A stretch of 38,479 nt of DNA from an uncultured Eggerthellaceae bacterium (GCA_910577495.1 CAJTML010000008.1:1-38479), one strand, 5' to 3'; counted from the stretch's first letter, positions 26,459 through 36,300 are shown. Program-made: numbers and translations. Notes: generated by a model not told the origin, from the letters alone.

Positions 26459-26644
26459 ATGGCAACGATAGATGTTGATGCGCTGCGAGACTACATGCAG
26501 GACTATTATGGCACCGCAATGATGAGCGGCATGTGGCCAGCGCTGGGAGACCTGGGAGCCGTGAGCTCCATGAGTGGCGAGGAGCTCTGCCAGCTGGCTG
26601 AGCGCGAGGGCGTTGACCTGCGCCGATTTGTTGTTGGCGAATAG
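26459..26644 (+). CDS. small conserved-looking protein, unknown function
   Basis: The protein is 61 aa from ATG 26459, preceded by GAGGCAGGAG. It contains VDALRDYMQDYYGTAMMSGM, MGDL-like ALGDLGAV and GEELCQLAEREGVDLRRF. The DYYGTAM...DL...L..A...G.DL pattern is one I recall from small uncharacterised proteins in Coriobacteriia and Clostridia, so it may not be a BREX gene. It starts 17 nt after the preceding gene and is followed by a bidirectional terminator. Confidence 0.65.
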   Translation: MATIDVDALRDYMQDYYGTAMMSGMWPALGDLGAVSSMSGEELCQLAEREGVDLRRFVVGE

Positions 26645-26649
26645 CGCGC

Positions 26650-26684
26650 AAAAAGCGCCGCCACGCGGCCGGCGCTTTTGGTTT
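26650..26684 (+). terminator. bidirectional rho-independent terminator
   Basis: AAAAGCGCCG (26651-26660) and CGGCGCTTTT (26670-26679) form a perfect 10-bp stem with a 9-nt loop. T-rich bases lie on both sides (CTTTTGGTTT on plus, CTTTTTGCG on minus). It ends both the BREX-side transcript and the convergent mscL gene. Confidence 0.85.
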
Positions 26685-26710
26685 GTAGGGATGCGGGATG
26701 TGCTGTCTAC

Positions 26711-27187
26711 CTACTTCGCCACCTCAATGATGGTCTCGGTGGGAGCGGCCGGCTCGTCGAAGGCGGCGGCGCAGTGCGGGCAGCGTGTTGCGCCCTCCTT
26801 GACCTCCTCTAGGCAGAACGGGCAGGTGGGCGGCGTGACTTCTACCTCAACTTCGCCCTGGCCATTCTTCTTGCGACGCACGACAACGCTGGTTTTGCTC
26901 TGCACTTGATTGATGCCCTTGACCAGCAAAAAGACCACCAATGCCACCAGCAAGAAGTTGATGATGGCGCTGATGAGCGCGCCGAAATCAATTTGCGTGC
27001 CTGGGATGACCAGGCCAGTGATGGTGCCGTCGCCGCCGGTGATGAGCGAGATCAGCGGGTTGATGATGCTGTCGGTCAGCGCGGTGACGATGGCCGTAAA
27101 CGCGCCGCCGATGATAACCGCAACGGCCAGATCCATGACGTTACCGCGGTCGATAAACTCTTTGAACTCAACGAGGAAATTCTTCAT
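26711..27187 (-). CDS. mscL: large-conductance mechanosensitive channel with zinc ribbon
   Basis: The 158-aa protein starts MKNFLVEFKEFIDRGNVMDL, followed by AVAVIIGGAFTAIVTALTDS, the signature of MscL, with TM1 and then TM2 (LISAIINFLLVALVVFLLVK). MscL opens under membrane tension to release solutes during osmotic downshock. Typical MscL ends soon after TM2 with a charged helix. This one adds CPFCLEEVKEGATRCPHCAA, two CxxC pairs forming a zinc ribbon, close to the C-terminus. The ribosome-binding site AGAAAGGA precedes ATG 27187. Divergent from menF. Confidence 0.95.
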   Translation of the reverse strand: MKNFLVEFKEFIDRGNVMDLAVAVIIGGAFTAIVTALTDSIINPLISLITGGDGTITGLVIPGTQIDFGALISAIINFLLVALVVFLLVKGINQVQSKTSVVVRRKKNGQGEVEVEVTPPTCPFCLEEVKEGATRCPHCAAAFDEPAAPTETIIEVAK

Positions 27188-27391
27188 GATGTCCTTCTTT
27201 CTGGGAGGGCAGATGCTGCGGGGCCGGCCTTCGCGCGGGGTAAGCCGCCTTTTGAAAGCGCAGCCGCCGCGTGTGTACTTCGCGTAAGTGATTACCTAAT
27301 CGGTTAGTATAAAACCAGCATGTTAGAATGCTCTTTACGACAAATTGACGACACGTTGCACTAATGAAAACAGTTAGAGAAATGCGTGGTT

Positions 27392-28813
27392 ATGAGCAAG
27401 ATTTTTACTTTCACGACTCCCATAGATACCGACATAGTTGACGCGTTTTGCGCGCTGCAAAAAGGCTTCACCGACCAGTTTGTGTACTACCGCAAAGACG
27501 CGCCGGTGCGCTATATGGGGCTGGGGCGTTGTGTTGCGTTGGCAAGCATCGACGAGGCGGATTGCGTGTATTCAGGTGGCGAAGGCGCGGCTGGCGAAGG
27601 AACGGCTGGCGAAAAAGAGCCGCCGGTGTTCTTCTCGTTCAACCGCTTTGACGCGTCGAACCCTGCGCCGCCCGATGAGCTCTTTGAGTCGTTTCCGCAG
27701 CTGCACTTTATGCTGCCCGAAATCGTGCTGATTGAAAACGCGCGCGGCTGCTTTTTGCAGGTCAACTCGCTCGGACCGGTGTATCCGGGGCGCGTTGAGC
27801 GCTTTTGTCGACAAGCGCTGGCAGCCACACCGCGCACGCGTCGCACCATTCGCTACACGCGTGAGCCAGACTCGCGCGAGGCGTGGCAGCTGGCCATGGA
27901 TCAGGCGCTTTGTGCCATTGAGGCGGGGCGCGTGGAAAAAGTGGTGCTCTCGCGCCGGCAAAAAGTGGTGGCTGATTCGCCCTTTTCGTCGAAGGATCTG
28001 CTGGTCAATCTGATTGATGGGCCGTCGCGCGGCACCGTGTTGATGTATCGCTACGCGGACGTGTTTTTCTGCGCGTGCACGCCTGAGCTGCTGGTTCGCA
28101 AGACGGGGCAGCGCGTGGAGAGCATGTGCTTGGCGGGCAGCGCGCCGGTGGGCACCACGGATGCGGAGCGCGCGGAGCTGGGACGCGAGCTGATGGCGGA
28201 TGCGAAAAACCGCACGGAGCACGAGTATGTGGTGGCGTTTATTCGCGATGTGTTGCTTCGCAATTGCTACGACGTGGAGGTGCCCGACGCGCCCGAGTTG
28301 CTGGAATTGCCGACGATTCAGCACTTGCATACTCCCTGTTTAGCAAAGCTTTTGGAGGGCACCAGTCTGTGGGATATTGCCGCGCAGCTCACGCCGACGC
28401 CTGCGGTTGCGGGTACGCCGGTGGGTGAGGCGCGCATGCTGCTTCGCCAGATTGAGCCGTACAATCGCGGGTTTTATGCCGGCGCGTGTGGTTACGTGGA
28501 TGGCAATGGTGATGGCGAGTTTTCCGTGGCGCTGCGCAGCGGCGTCTTCGATGGCGAAATTGGCTGGCTGTATGCCGGTTGTGGCGTGGTGGCGCAAAGT
28601 GACGCCGGCGCCGAATATGACGAAGTGGCGCTGAAGTTGCAGACGATTTTGAGCGCGTTCGACGGTGGGGATGCGGCTGAGGCGGCAGCACCGCTGGCTG
28701 CGGACGCCGGGGGCGTCGAGAGCGCTGCGGACGCCGAGGGCGCCGGGGGAGCTGCGGACGCCGGGGGTGCCAGGGGCGCTGCCGCCGCGCCGAGCGAGGG
28801 GAGCCGCGCATGA
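27392..28813 (+). CDS. menF: isochorismate synthase MenF
   Basis: About 473 aa. The chorismate-binding domain has EAGRVEKVVLSRRQKVV, TCTPELL-like ACTPELLVRKTGQRV, CLAGSAPVGTT, DAKNRTEHEYVVAFIRDVL, HLHTPCLAKL, TPTPAVAGTP and GFYAGACGYVDGNGDGEFSV, followed by AGCGVVAQSDAGAEYDEV. It converts chorismate to isochorismate, the first committed step of menaquinone synthesis. Two low-complexity additions are odd: GEGAAGEGTAGEKE near residues 63-77, and an Ala/Gly-rich tail of ~50 residues from about 424. The start is ATG 27392 or GTG 27386, neither with a strong ribosome-binding site. It overlaps menD by 4 bp (ATGA). Confidence 0.93.
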   Translation: MSKIFTFTTPIDTDIVDAFCALQKGFTDQFVYYRKDAPVRYMGLGRCVALASIDEADCVYSGGEGAAGEGTAGEKEPPVFFSFNRFDASNPAPPDELFESFPQLHFMLPEIVLIENARGCFLQVNSLGPVYPGRVERFCRQALAATPRTRRTIRYTREPDSREAWQLAMDQALCAIEAGRVEKVVLSRRQKVVADSPFSSKDLLVNLIDGPSRGTVLMYRYADVFFCACTPELLVRKTGQRVESMCLAGSAPVGTTDAERAELGRELMADAKNRTEHEYVVAFIRDVLLRNCYDVEVPDAPELLELPTIQHLHTPCLAKLLEGTSLWDIAAQLTPTPAVAGTPVGEARMLLRQIEPYNRGFYAGACGYVDGNGDGEFSVALRSGVFDGEIGWLYAGCGVVAQSDAGAEYDEVALKLQTILSAFDGGDAAEAAAPLAADAGGVESAADAEGAGGAADAGGARGAAAAPSEGSRA

Positions 28814-30597
28814 AAGCCAACCCGCAAGCAACCGCGCGTTTTCTGACGGCCTTCATTGATGAGCTGGTGCGATGGGGCGTGCGCGACGTGGTCGTGAGCC
28901 CGGGATCGCGTTCAACGCCGCTGGCCGTGACCGCTTTCGAGTGGTCGGTTCGCCACCCCGAAGCGTTCTCGGTGCACCTGGATGTAGACGAGCGTGGCGC
29001 CGGCTTTTTGGCGCTGGGCATGGCGAAGGCAAGCGGTCGGCCGACCGTGCTGGTGTGCACATCGGGCACGGCGGTGGCCAACTACTACCCGGCGGTGATG
29101 GAGGCGAACGTTTCGCGCGTGCCGCTGATCGTACTCACGGGAGATCGGCCGGGGCGCCTGCAAAACTTGGGCGCGCCGCAGACGTGTGACCAGTTGGGCG
29201 CGTTCGGCTCGCATGTTCGCACGTTTCGCCAGATGCCGCTGCCGGCTGACAATGCGGACTCGCTTTTGTTTGCGGCGCAGGCTGCGCGCGAGTTGGTGGC
29301 CAGCGCGCTGCCGTTTGGCGAGCCAGCGCCGGTCAACGCCGCGCACTACCCGCTTTCGGGTGCGTGCGTGGGCGCGCCAGTGCATGCGAACTTCCCGTTT
29401 GAGGAGCCGTTGCTGCCTGATTTGCGCTTGCTGGATGAGATTATTGAGCGCCAGGCGGTGGCACCGATGGCGCCATATGTGGTCGGGCAGCCAACGCTTT
29501 CGCCTGATCAGGCGGCCGATATAGCCGATGCTCTGTCAGGTAAGCGCGTGCTGGTTTTGTTGGGCGAAGGTACAGCGCGCACGGATGCAGAGGCTGAGCG
29601 TGTGCTTGCGTGGATTCGCCATGTGGGGGCGCTGGCGTTTGCCGACCCGCTTTCGGGCATGCGTGCGTTTGATGAGCCGCGCGTGCTTGCCAGTTATGAT
29701 GCTGTGCTGAAACCTGGTGGAGGCATTCCTAAGGGGTTGCTGTATCCGCAGGTCATTGTGCGGTTTGGCAGGTATCCCATCTCCAAGCGTGCCACGCAGT
29801 TTGTTGCTGAGGCGTGTGCGGCGGGTGCGACAGAAGTGGTAGTGGATCCGCTTGAGACGCGTGATTTCTTGTCCGCCACGGGGTTGTTTGTGCGCTCGAC
29901 ACCTTCGGCGTTCGCCGGTGCGTTGTGCTTGGTGAGCGCAAAGCGCGCGGCTTCGACGTGGACGGATGCGTGGATTGCTGCTGAAGCTGCAGCTCAAGAG
30001 GGCATTGCGCAGCTGATGCAAGCGGGCGAAGGCGCCATCGTGAGCGCACTTGTGGCCAACATCCCGGAGGAGTCGTGCCTGTTCGCGGGTAACTCAATGA
30101 GCGTGCGGCTGTTGGACACGTTTTATGCGCGCGGGCGCGAAAAGCGATTGTGCATGCTGGGCAACCGGGGGCTTAACGGCATTGATGGCACGCTGTCGTC
30201 TGCTATTGGAGCGGCGAGGTGCCTGGGCACAACGACAGTGTTGCTGGGAGACTTGGCGGCGCTGCATGACATCAACGCGTTGGCGCTGCAAAGAGAGGTG
30301 CTTGGTTGGGAAAACCGCGCATCAGTTGTGATCGTGCTGTTCAACAACAGTGGCGGCGCTATCTTCGACATGCTGCCGCAGTCCTCAGACGAGGCGTATT
30401 TTGAGCGCCTGTTCTTGACGCCGCAGTCGGTTGACTTTCAGCAGGTGGCAGCCGGATTTGGCGTGCCGGTGTGCGAGGTGTCAGATGCGGGCGAATTCGC
30501 CACGGCGTACGAGCGCGCGCTGGGTGTGCCGGGGATCTCGCTTATTGAGATCAAGACCGAGCTGCGCGGTGTGCAAAAGCGCATGTATTCGGCGTAA
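28810..30597 (+). CDS. menD: SEPHCHC synthase MenD
   Basis: This 595-aa thiamine-diphosphate enzyme shows VVVSPGSRSTPLAVTAFE, HLDVDERGAGFLALGMAKAS, VCTSGTAVANYYPAVMEA, LTGDRPGRLQNLGAPQTCDQ, GNSMSVRLLD, NRGLNGIDGTLSSAIGAAR and FNNSGGAIFDMLPQ, all MenD motifs. It joins isochorismate and 2-oxoglutarate to form SEPHCHC. The ATG overlaps the menF stop, so translation is coupled. Length is normal for the family, and no disruption is seen. Confidence 0.96.
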   Translation: MKANPQATARFLTAFIDELVRWGVRDVVVSPGSRSTPLAVTAFEWSVRHPEAFSVHLDVDERGAGFLALGMAKASGRPTVLVCTSGTAVANYYPAVMEANVSRVPLIVLTGDRPGRLQNLGAPQTCDQLGAFGSHVRTFRQMPLPADNADSLLFAAQAARELVASALPFGEPAPVNAAHYPLSGACVGAPVHANFPFEEPLLPDLRLLDEIIERQAVAPMAPYVVGQPTLSPDQAADIADALSGKRVLVLLGEGTARTDAEAERVLAWIRHVGALAFADPLSGMRAFDEPRVLASYDAVLKPGGGIPKGLLYPQVIVRFGRYPISKRATQFVAEACAAGATEVVVDPLETRDFLSATGLFVRSTPSAFAGALCLVSAKRAASTWTDAWIAAEAAAQEGIAQLMQAGEGAIVSALVANIPEESCLFAGNSMSVRLLDTFYARGREKRLCMLGNRGLNGIDGTLSSAIGAARCLGTTTVLLGDLAALHDINALALQREVLGWENRASVVIVLFNNSGGAIFDMLPQSSDEAYFERLFLTPQSVDFQQVAAGFGVPVCEVSDAGEFATAYERALGVPGISLIEIKTELRGVQKRMYSA

Positions 30598-30644
30598 CAG
30601 CTGTAAGGATTGCCAGCTCAGTGAGCTTGTAGGAGTGGTTTCAC

Positions 30645-31646
30645 GTGAAGCAAACGACTGGTTGCTTTGATTATCGGGACATTCGCTATCGGTATCGCGC
30701 GTGGTTGCCGGAGGTTGCATGCGACGGCGCGCCGATGGTGCTTGTGCACGGGTTTTCGCAATCAAGCGAGACGTGGCAAGAAGTGGCGCCGCTCTTTGCG
30801 CAACGGCGCCCAGTGTATGCGCTTGACCTGGTCGGACATGGCGGCTCGCAAGTGCCCAACCAAGCTGCGCCGTACCTGCTGGCTCGCCAAGCCGAAGCCC
30901 TCCTCGCCTTCGTCCGCTCCGTGACAGAGGGTCACATCAAATGTCACATTGTGGAGACGGAGGGCGCGGAGGCCGCGGGCGCAGGCGCCAGCGAAGGTAA
31001 AGGCGCAGGCGCGAAAAGCTCCAGCGCGGGCGCAGGCGTCAGCGAAGGCAAAGGCGCATCGAAAAAAGCTATCGCAGTCGGCTACTCGCTTGGGGGTCGC
31101 GTGCTGGTAGAGGCTGCGTGCCTACAGCCCCAGGAGTTCGCCCGCGAGATCAGCGCGGCAATCCTTGAGAGCGCCGGCTTGGGGCAGGCAACCGAGCAAG
31201 ACGTGGCAGCGGCCGCCGAGAAAGATCACGCGTGTGCCCAGCGACTTCGCGAAAGCGGCCTGGCGGCGTTCATGAATTGGTGGGAGCGCCAGCCGGTGTT
31301 CGCCACGCAATCTGATTTGGACGAGACGCTGCGCTCTCAGTTGCGCGCGGATCGGTTGGCCAATGACGAAGAGGCGCTGGCGCGAACATTCGAGTACGCC
31401 GGCCAGCACTGCATGCCGCTGCGCGCGGAGGTGATAACCGCAGGTCAACGCTTGCTGAGGTCGGGCGTTCGTTTGGGCTATGTGACGGGACAGCGCGACA
31501 AAAAGTATCGCATGCTGGCACGGATGATTCGCCAGAACGAGGATTTTGCGAAGATGAAAAGTGTGATCGTTTCGGGTGTGGGTCACAACGTGCACTTAGA
31601 AGACCCGCGCGCGTTCGTTGATGTGGTGGAGGACATGCTTGCGTAG
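30645..31646 (+). CDS. menH: MenH, SHCHC synthase (alpha/beta hydrolase), with insertion
   Basis: This 333-aa alpha/beta hydrolase starts at GTG, with AGGAGTGG upstream. It has MVLVHGFSQSSETWQEV, ALDLVGHGGS, the nucleophile elbow GYSLGG (Ser148), TGQRDKKY with the acid, and GVGHNVHLEDP with the catalytic His. MenH forms SHCHC from SEPHCHC in menaquinone synthesis. Typical MenH is about 250-270 aa. The extra ~50 residues (92-143) are low-complexity Ala/Gly/Ser/Lys sequence, and they begin with 10 codons supplied by a copy of the dispersed palindrome element (30921-30950, reading VTEGHIKCHI). Confidence 0.88.
   Translation: MKQTTGCFDYRDIRYRYRAWLPEVACDGAPMVLVHGFSQSSETWQEVAPLFAQRRPVYALDLVGHGGSQVPNQAAPYLLARQAEALLAFVRSVTEGHIKCHIVETEGAEAAGAGASEGKGAGAKSSSAGAGVSEGKGASKKAIAVGYSLGGRVLVEAACLQPQEFAREISAAILESAGLGQATEQDVAAAAEKDHACAQRLRESGLAAFMNWWERQPVFATQSDLDETLRSQLRADRLANDEEALARTFEYAGQHCMPLRAEVITAGQRLLRSGVRLGYVTGQRDKKYRMLARMIRQNEDFAKMKSVIVSGVGHNVHLEDPRAFVDVVEDMLA
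30921..30950 (+). repeat. dispersed double-palindrome element, copy 2, inside menH
   Basis: It starts GTGACAGAGGGTCACATC and ends AAATGTCACATT, one base different from copy 3 over 30 bp. It is exactly 10 codons and keeps the menH frame open. Shared flank GTGGAG follows both this and copy 3, so the element may be about 38 bp. Confidence 0.85.
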
Positions 31647-31738
31647 CGGCGACGTGGTGCCTTGCGCACTCGGCCGTGTGCCCCTCGAGTGGCGACACCC
31701 GCGCACGACCTCGGGAGGTGCGTTCCTCGAGTGGCGCG

Positions 31739-31897
31739 TTTTGGTCAATCAGACCCCGTTTTGTGCAGCGACGCCGGCTTTTGCGTGACGAAGCTGGCAA
31801 TCGGAGGCGCAAGCACCAGCAAAACACCAGGTCAGCATAAGCTGCGTGCTTGAGGATCGCGGGCGGCTGCACAAAACCCCGTCTAATCGTCCAGAAA
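31739..31897 (+). repeat. ~158-bp element with terminal inverted repeats, copy A
   Basis: The left end reads GGTCAATCAGACCCCGTTTT then GTGCAGC (31739-31769). The right end, GCTGCACAAAACCCCGTCT then AATCGTCCAGAAA (31866-31897), is its imperfect reverse complement. A second copy with the same polarity and nearly the same length is at 38258-38415. The interiors have diverged. It looks like a MITE-like or structured non-coding element. Confidence 0.65.
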
Positions 31898-31916
31898 TCC
31901 TGAAACAGGTGCTGCT

Positions 31917-32035
31917 GCTGGACGGGTGCCACCGCTGGACAGGCGCTGCCGCTGGATAGGCGCTGCTGCTGGACAGGCACTGCTGCTGGACAGGCGCTGC
32001 CGCTGGACAGGCGCTGCCGCTGGATAGGTGCCACT
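31917..32035 (+). repeat. 17-bp tandem repeat, seven units
   Basis: Units start at 31917, 31934, 31951, 31968, 31985, 32002 and 32019, with consensus GCTGGACAGGCGCTGCC and a partial eighth at 32036. Units differ at one to six positions. Period 17 is not a multiple of three, which argues against coding use. Confidence 0.9.
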
Positions 32036-32322
32036 GCTCGTTTTATGCGGTTGCGACAGTTTCCCCTCAGTGCTGCGCAACAAAATTGTCGGATTTTCCA
32101 AAAAATTTGCGATGGGACACAAAATGTGCCCTCGCGCGCGGTACCATACACTAGATCAAGTAATCACACCACAAATGCAATATTCTTGACGCACTACGCG
32201 CACGCGGGGGAAGTTTGCTGCGCGCAGGACAGCTGTGTGCGGAACGGCCGTATGCCACCGTAGGACACTTCTGTGCTGTAGACCGAGCTTGAGCTCGCAG
32301 ACATAAGTTTGAAAGGACAGCT

Positions 32323-33162
32323 ATGACCGATATTGCCTGGCAACCAGGACAAGCCTATAGCGAAATCACCTACGAAACCGCTGAGGGCATTGCCAAAATC
32401 ACCATCAATCGCCCCGAACGCCGCAACGCGTTCACGCCGCGCACCATCACTGAGCTCTTCGACGCCTTCACCTGCGCGCGCGACGATGCTGAGATTGGTG
32501 TCATCATCCTGACTGGCAAAGACCACGGCGGTCGCCACGAGGACGAAGCGTTCTGCTCCGGCGGCGACCAGAAAATCCGCGGCAACGGCGGCTATGTCGG
32601 CGACGACAACATCCCGCGCCTCAACGTGCTTGACCTGCAGCGACTCATTCGCGTGGTGCCCAAACCAGTCATCGCCATGGTCAACGGCTACGCTATCGGC
32701 GGCGGCCACGTCTTAAGCATCCTGTGCGATTTGACCATCGCGGCCGACACGGCGAAGTTCGGTCAAACCGGCCCGAAGGTGGGCAGCTTCGACGCAGGCT
32801 ACGGCGCGGGTTACCTGGCGGCCATCGTCGGACAGAAAAAGGCGCGCGAAATTTGGTACCTCTGCCGCCAATACACCGCGCAAGAGGCGTTTGACATGGG
32901 GCTTGTCAACAAGGTGGTCCCGTTCGACGAGCTGGAAGCCGAGTGCGTCTCTTGGGCGCGCGAAATGCTGCAACTCTCGCCCACCGCGCTGCGCTTCATG
33001 AAAGCATCGTTCAATGCAGCCACCGACGGCCTGGCCGGACTGCAACAGCTGGCCGGCGACGCTACGCTGCTCTACTACACCACTGACGAGGCAAAAGAGG
33101 GTCGCGACGCGTTCAAAGAAAAGCGCACGCCCAACTTCGAGCAATTCCCGAAATTCCCGTAG
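32323..33162 (+). CDS. menB: 1,4-dihydroxy-2-naphthoyl-CoA synthase MenB
   Basis: This 279-aa crotonase-family protein shows ITINRPERRNAFTPRTITEL, FCSGGDQKIRGNGGY, LDLQRLIRVVPKPVIAMVNG, YAIGGGHVLSILCDLTIAA, FGQTGPKVGSFDAGYGAGYL, KAREIWYLCRQYTAQEA and the C-terminal EGRDAFKEKRTPNFEQFPKFP. These are the MenB features, including the C-terminal tail shared by the family. It cyclises OSB-CoA to DHNA-CoA. The ribosome-binding site is AAAGGACAG 5 nt before the ATG. It is separated from menFDH by a 676-bp repeat-rich gap, so it may have its own promoter. Confidence 0.97.
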   Translation: MTDIAWQPGQAYSEITYETAEGIAKITINRPERRNAFTPRTITELFDAFTCARDDAEIGVIILTGKDHGGRHEDEAFCSGGDQKIRGNGGYVGDDNIPRLNVLDLQRLIRVVPKPVIAMVNGYAIGGGHVLSILCDLTIAADTAKFGQTGPKVGSFDAGYGAGYLAAIVGQKKAREIWYLCRQYTAQEAFDMGLVNKVVPFDELEAECVSWAREMLQLSPTALRFMKASFNAATDGLAGLQQLAGDATLLYYTTDEAKEGRDAFKEKRTPNFEQFPKFP

Positions 33163-33372
33163 GATCGCCTGCCCGCGCGCATGATTTCGCGCGGGATCGC
33201 TGGGATGGCGAAGGCGGAGAAGGCGGCGAAGATGGCGAAGGCGCGCTCGGGGCGCGATCAACCCGCGGGCGCGGCCGCAGGCGACGCCGCTGAAGATGGC
33301 GAAGGCGCGCTTGGGGCGCAAGCAGCCCGCAGACGCGGGCAAGCAGTAGGTAGGAAAGGTTAACGCGAAGCG
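33163..33372 (+). repeat. intergenic direct repeat between menB and menE-menC
   Basis: GAAGATGGCGAAGGCGCGCT followed by nGGGGCGC occurs at 33228-33255 and again at 33292-33319, 64 bp apart, with one mismatch in 28 bp. The surrounding sequence is low-complexity, GC-rich and made of the same short words. A 60-codon ORF runs through it, but has no ribosome-binding site and looks like repeat translation. Confidence 0.6.
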
Positions 33373-36300
33373 ATGATCGAGGTATTCGAAAGCACGGTAA
33401 GGCGGTCTCCGCTCAAAACGTGTTTCACCTACGTTGACGCTTCGGGCGCCATTGAACGTTTTTCCTACCAAGAGACGCGCCTCTATGCAGCGGCTTTCGC
33501 CCAGGTGCTCAAGCAACAGGGTATCTCGCGCGGTGATTGCGTGGTGCTTGACCTGCCGAATTGTCCGGCGTTCATCTTTTTGATGCTGGCCGCCGCGTAC
33601 GGCGGCTTCACGCTGCTGGTGCTGAACAGCCGCCTGACCAGCGCGGAGAAAACCAGCCGCGTGCTCTCGGTAGAGCAAAAACACCAGATGCGCGTAGCAA
33701 CTCAGATTGACAGCGCTGCAGCGCGGCGGCTCTTTGAGCAAGCATCCGCGCTGCTTACGGGCGAAGCGCCGCGTCCTGCGCGCGAAAGTGCACGCGAAAG
33801 CGCCAGCCAGCCGCTTCCCATGACGAAAGTGGCGCGCCTGCGGAGCAGCTCGGCAGCTCGCCCCGCTAGCGCTCCCGGTGCTCGCACTGCACCTGGCGCC
33901 TCTGGTTCCGCGCGCGGATTCGCCAACTCAACCAGGCCAAACGACCTGGAGCGGCAAGCATTCGGCAGTGCCTCACCGCGCACCGACCGTGCGCTGGGAC
34001 GCGCGGGAACGGGTCGCGCCTCGCTCAAACGCCGCGACGAAATGATGCGCCAAGACGCGGTGGATAGCATCATCCACTTTGCCGAACACGCCTCGCGCCT
34101 GTTTGACCGCAACAAACCCGCGCTCATCATGTTCACCTCCGGCACAACGGGCTACTCCAAAGCGGTGCCGCTGACCTGGGAAAATATTTGCGCATCGGCA
34201 GAGATTTCCAACGAGATGCTCAACTCGTTTGGTCACGGCATGTGGCAAGCCGCGCTGCCGCTCTACCACATCGGCGGCTTTCAGGTCATCGTGCGCAGCC
34301 TGCTCAACGCCAACCCGTTTATGCTCTATGAGCGCTTCGACGCCACGCGCATTTTGACCGACGCGCGCACCGAAGGCGCAACGCACATTTCGGTGGTTGA
34401 CCGCATGCTCCAAGAGATGATCCACGCCGACCGCGCAAGCGGCGATGCCCTGCGCGATTACACGTGCATCCTCATTGGCGGCGGGCCTCTCAACGCGCAG
34501 ACCATGGAGCGCGCCCGCGTGCGGGGTGCGCGCATCTACGCAAGCTACGGCATGACCGAGACCTCCAGCCAGATTGCCAACGCGCCGGCGCTTCCGGCAT
34601 TTGGCGGTGGCCTTCGCCTGCTTCCAGAGTATGAAGCGCACATTGTTGACCCAGGTCAGGACGGCTTCGGCCGCCTGGCAGTCAAAGGTCCGGGCGTTTT
34701 TGCGGGCTACCTCAACGCCCGCGCGGCCTTCACGGTTGACGGCTTTTTCCTCACCGGCGACACCGCGGCGCTGCGTGATGGCCTGCTGTTTGTCAAAGAG
34801 CGCACCAAAGATATGTTTGTTTCAGGTGGCGAAAATATCTATCCGGCCGAGATCTGCCAAAAGCTCATGAGCGTGGAAGGCGTCAGCGACGCGCACGTGT
34901 TTGGCGTGCCCGATGCGAAGTGGGGCCGACGCCCGGTGGCGTTCGTGGAGCGCGATGCCCACGCCGGTCCAGGCTCGCTCAAGCATCGCATTCGCACGAC
35001 GCTCACTTCGCAACTTTCCCGGCTTTACATGCCCAAACACATTTATGCGTTGGACGAATTTCCGCGCACCGGCATCGGCAAAATTGACCGCGCGGCGCTG
35101 GAAGCCATGTACGAGGATCGCATCGAGATTCGCAAAGTAACGCTGTACCGGATTCGCCAGAAATTCAAAAAACCGTTCAAAACGGCGAAGGGTGTCCTGG
35201 AGTATCGCGAGTCCATTTTGGTTGAGGTTACCGACCACGCAGGGCGCACTGGCCTGGGCGAATGCGTGGCGTTCGACACGGATTGGTATCTGCCCGAGAC
35301 GCTGGATGAGGACATGCGCGTGCTCACGCAGACCCTGGCGCCGCTGGTGCTGCACGAGGGAATGCTGCATCCCAGCGAGGCCAGCCGACTTTTTGACGCG
35401 TATCCCGAGGCGCAGGATCATCCGATGGCGTGTGGCGCGCTGGAGCCGGCGCTGTGGGATTTGTACGGCAAGATCGTGAAAAAGCCCTTGTGGCAGCTGC
35501 TGAACGCCTACATGGAAGCGGCCGAGACCGACCCGTTTGTGGTGGATGCGAACGGGCAGCGCACCGCCCCTGATGTGACCGCGCCGCTATCGCTGTCTCA
35601 AATTGCGTGCGCGCTTGGTCGCCCGATGCCCTCGACGGTGCGCGTGTTGGCGGGTGCTGTAGTGGGGCTGGGGACGGTCGAAGAGACGCTGGCTTCGGTG
35701 GAGGCGTGCGTGCGCGCGGGCTATAAACGCGTGAAGCTCAAGGTGGCACCGGGCATGGCGCGCCCGCAGGTTGCCGCAGTTCGCGCGGCATATCCGCACC
35801 TCATGATCACGGTGGATGCCAACCAAAGCTTCACCGAGCGCACGGTGGATGAGCTGCGCGCGCTGGACAAGTACAACGTGGCGTGGATTGAGGAGCCGCT
35901 TGACCCCAAGCGCACCGTGGGCACCGGCCCGATTGACCTGTTCGCTCGCCTGTCGCGCTTGCAACGCACCATGAATACGCCCATCTGCTTGGACGAGTCC
36001 ATCGCCCACCCGCGCGATTTGCTCACCGCGCTGACCTACCCGAACCTGGCCAACTACGCCATCAAGATCGGCAGGTTCGGCGGCGTGCAGCCCACGCTTG
36101 AGTTCATTCGTATGGCGAAGGCGCGCGGTATCTCGGTTTGGATGGGGGGCATGTATGACACCGGTGTGTCGAAGCGTTTCCATGCGGCGTTTGAGACCTT
36201 GCCCGCCGCAAGCCTGCCGGGAGACATCGGCAAGCCCACGCGCTACTTCGCCAAAGATATTACGCTGCCGCCCTACCAGGTGAAAGCGGGACTGGTGACG

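Larger units (their letters stand above)
31647..32322 (+). other. repeat-rich gap between menH and menB
   Basis: No gene is seen in these 676 bp. It holds a direct repeat CCTCGAGTGGCG (31683 and 31725), a 159-bp element with terminal inverted repeats (31739-31897) and a seven-unit 17-bp tandem repeat (31917-32035). After that comes an AT-rich stretch around 32040-32190, likely including the menB promoter. The menB ribosome-binding site AAAGGACAG is at the end. Confidence 0.7.

Noticed and set aside
31917..32035. CRISPR array
   Set aside because: Units are contiguous 17-bp repeats with no spacers and no cas genes nearby.
33181..33363. 60-codon ORF between menB and menE-menC
   Set aside because: Built from repeated words, no ribosome-binding site, no domain.
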